DNA of 64,000 nt from an uncultured Ignatzschineria sp. (GTDB lineage Bacteria; Pseudomonadota; Gammaproteobacteria; Cardiobacteriales; Wohlfahrtiimonadaceae), in NCBI GenBank assembly GCA_945639195.1, contig CALZEE010000005.1, forward strand, positions 111,103 to 175,102, read 5' to 3'. This document shows positions 63,076 through 64,000 of the stretch, piece by piece; the first letter of the stretch is position 1; each line of letters starts with the position of its first letter. The notes under the pieces are model-generated. The model did not search any database and was not told the origin of the DNA. It saw only the letters and a program-made list of their open reading frames with translations. A program made the position numbers and the translations under genes.

Positions 63076-63759
63076 ATGACTCAAACATTTTGTGATCGCC
63101 TCTTTAACCGTGTTGAACCCGTTTGGAATGCCTATCTAGAACATCCTTTTGTCAAAGGCATTGGCACTGGCGAGCTCGACCACGACAAGTTCCGCCACTA
63201 TATGCGCCAAGATTATGTCTATCTTATCGAATATTCTCGCCTCTTTGCCATTGGCGCAGCCAAAGCCGATGATTTAGAGACCATGACACTCTTTGGCAAC
63301 CTCCTCTCTGGCACCATGAATTTCGAGATGGATCTCCATAGAGCTTACGCCGCAAAATTTGGAATCTCTAACGAAGATTTAGAAAACACCGCGCCCTCTG
63401 CAACCATGACAGCGTACACCAGCTTTATGCTTCAAGAAGCGTATAAAGGTGGCGTTGAAAATACCGCCGCAGCTGTTTTAGCCTGTGCATGGAGCTATAA
63501 CTTTATCGGTAAAGCCCTCGCACAATGGGATGGCGCTTTAACGCATGAATTCTACGGCTCTTGGGTACAAACATACTCCGGCGAAGAGTTCACTGCCCTT
63601 GCAGAAACCTGTAAAAACCTCATCAACCGTCTCGCAGAAGGCATGCCAGAGCGCAAGCTTAAAGAGATGGAAGAGATCTTCGTAAAAACCAGTTACTTTG
63701 AATATATGTTCTGGGATATGGCAATCGATGAATCTATGTGGCCTTGTGAAATGGTGTGA
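63076..63759 (+). CDS. tenA: Aminopyrimidine aminohydrolase TenA (thiaminase II)
   Basis: 227 residues. The TenA helical fold with HPFVKGIGTGELDHDKFRHYMRQDYVYL (Asp46 region), the nucleophile Cys137 in VLACAWSYNFIG, and Glu/Tyr in YFEYMFWDMA. It salvages the pyrimidine of degraded thiamin. No thi genes or TPP riboswitch are recognised nearby. It has its own terminator. Confidence 0.92.
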   Translation: MTQTFCDRLFNRVEPVWNAYLEHPFVKGIGTGELDHDKFRHYMRQDYVYLIEYSRLFAIGAAKADDLETMTLFGNLLSGTMNFEMDLHRAYAAKFGISNEDLENTAPSATMTAYTSFMLQEAYKGGVENTAAAVLACAWSYNFIGKALAQWDGALTHEFYGSWVQTYSGEEFTALAETCKNLINRLAEGMPERKLKEMEEIFVKTSYFEYMFWDMAIDESMWPCEMV

Positions 63760-63786
63760 TTTGACACCTAATAGTCAACATTATGG

Positions 63787-63811
63787 AAGCGCTCGCAAGA
63801 GCGCTTTTTTG
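63787..63811 (+). terminator. Intrinsic terminator of tenA
   Basis: AAGCGCTC-gcaa-GAGCGCTT with a T-run. Confidence 0.9.
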
Positions 63812-63939
63812 TTGATGCTATTTTTAATAGAATCTAATCTAATAACCAAAGATTAATAATTATTAGAAATAGTTATATTTTAAATACATTTAAGGTAAAT
63901 AAATAGTACAATTCCACATATTACAAAGTGCGCCTCTTT

Positions 63940-64000
63940 CTTGATTCTTTCTTGATTCTTTCTTGATTCTTTCTTGATTCTTTCTTGATTCTTTCTTGAT
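63940..64000. repeat. 11-bp tandem repeat array (continues past the window edge)
   Basis: Unit CTTGATTCTTT repeats perfectly five times and the sixth is cut by the window edge. Perfect identity points to a variable-number repeat. Confidence 0.9.

Noticed and set aside
1..64000. CRISPR arrays, prophage, IS elements, tRNA and rRNA genes
   Set aside because: No regularly spaced repeat-spacer series, integrase or transposase, tRNA T-arm pattern or rRNA segments were seen on either strand.

Overview
This 64 kb window is a chromosomal stretch of a gammaproteobacterium, about 43-45% GC by eye. Gene content and order (rpmF-plsX-fabH-fabD, ubiH-ubiI-zapB-like-zapA, apbC-dcd, sbcDC, RDD-mfd, yciB/bolA/parvulin) are gammaproteobacterial. 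The codon use, base composition and gene set would fit the Cardiobacteriales group (Wohlfahrtiimonas/Ignatzschineria-like), but that placement is an inference. There are no rRNA or tRNA genes, no prophage, no IS transposase, no CRISPR array and no plasmid functions. The region reads as core genome with an unusually rich repeat and small-motif layer.

Layout: 1-2.1 kb holds the start of metA and the full metY, a direct-sulfhydrylation methionine pair. 2.5-7 kb holds a YbiI-type zinc protein, guanine deaminase, a MarR regulator, a triple intergenic repeat array, a GNAT acetyltransferase and a small membrane protein. 7.3-11.9 kb is sbcDC. 12-18.7 kb is a PxpA/PxpB/PxpC locus with a biotin carboxylase and two near-identical 76-residue biotin carriers, next to a divergent LysR regulator. 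18.9-25 kb holds RDD, mfd, glmU and a c-type cytochrome. 25.2-32.1 kb holds a LOG protein, rsmJ, tag, comM, fabI, a candidate small RNA and a lipase-like hydrolase. 32-46 kb runs almost wholly on the minus strand: priA, sohB, two parvulins, bolA, yciB, fabD, fabH, plsX, rpmF, yceD, moaC, ycgN, yihY and a HIT protein. 46.5-58 kb holds a structured-RNA candidate, zapA, a ZapB-like coiled coil, two ubiquinone hydroxylases, map, dcd, apbC, tsaE, a MATE transporter and uvrC. 58.5-64 kb holds an ACT-domain protein, an asparagine-synthetase-like enzyme with a ruined glutaminase site, an A-type Fe-S carrier, a BioC-like methyltransferase and tenA.

Four things stand out. (1) The perfect palindrome TGCCGGCA occurs at least 27 times, against less than one expected from base composition, in genes and spacers alike. 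(2) Two strictly length-conserved intergenic modules (46 nt and 42 nt) occur at least five times each; three copies form an array at 5.2-5.8 kb. (3) Three FNR/ANR-like boxes precede the cytochrome gene, a roughly 80-nt candidate small RNA with a UCCUCC anti-Shine-Dalgarno stretch, and the leader of the ACT-domain gene. (4) An enzyme of the N-acetylglutaminylglutamine amidotransferase family has lost its nucleophilic cysteine and two other glutaminase residues but keeps its synthetase half. No search could be run; all family calls come from reading the translated sequences.
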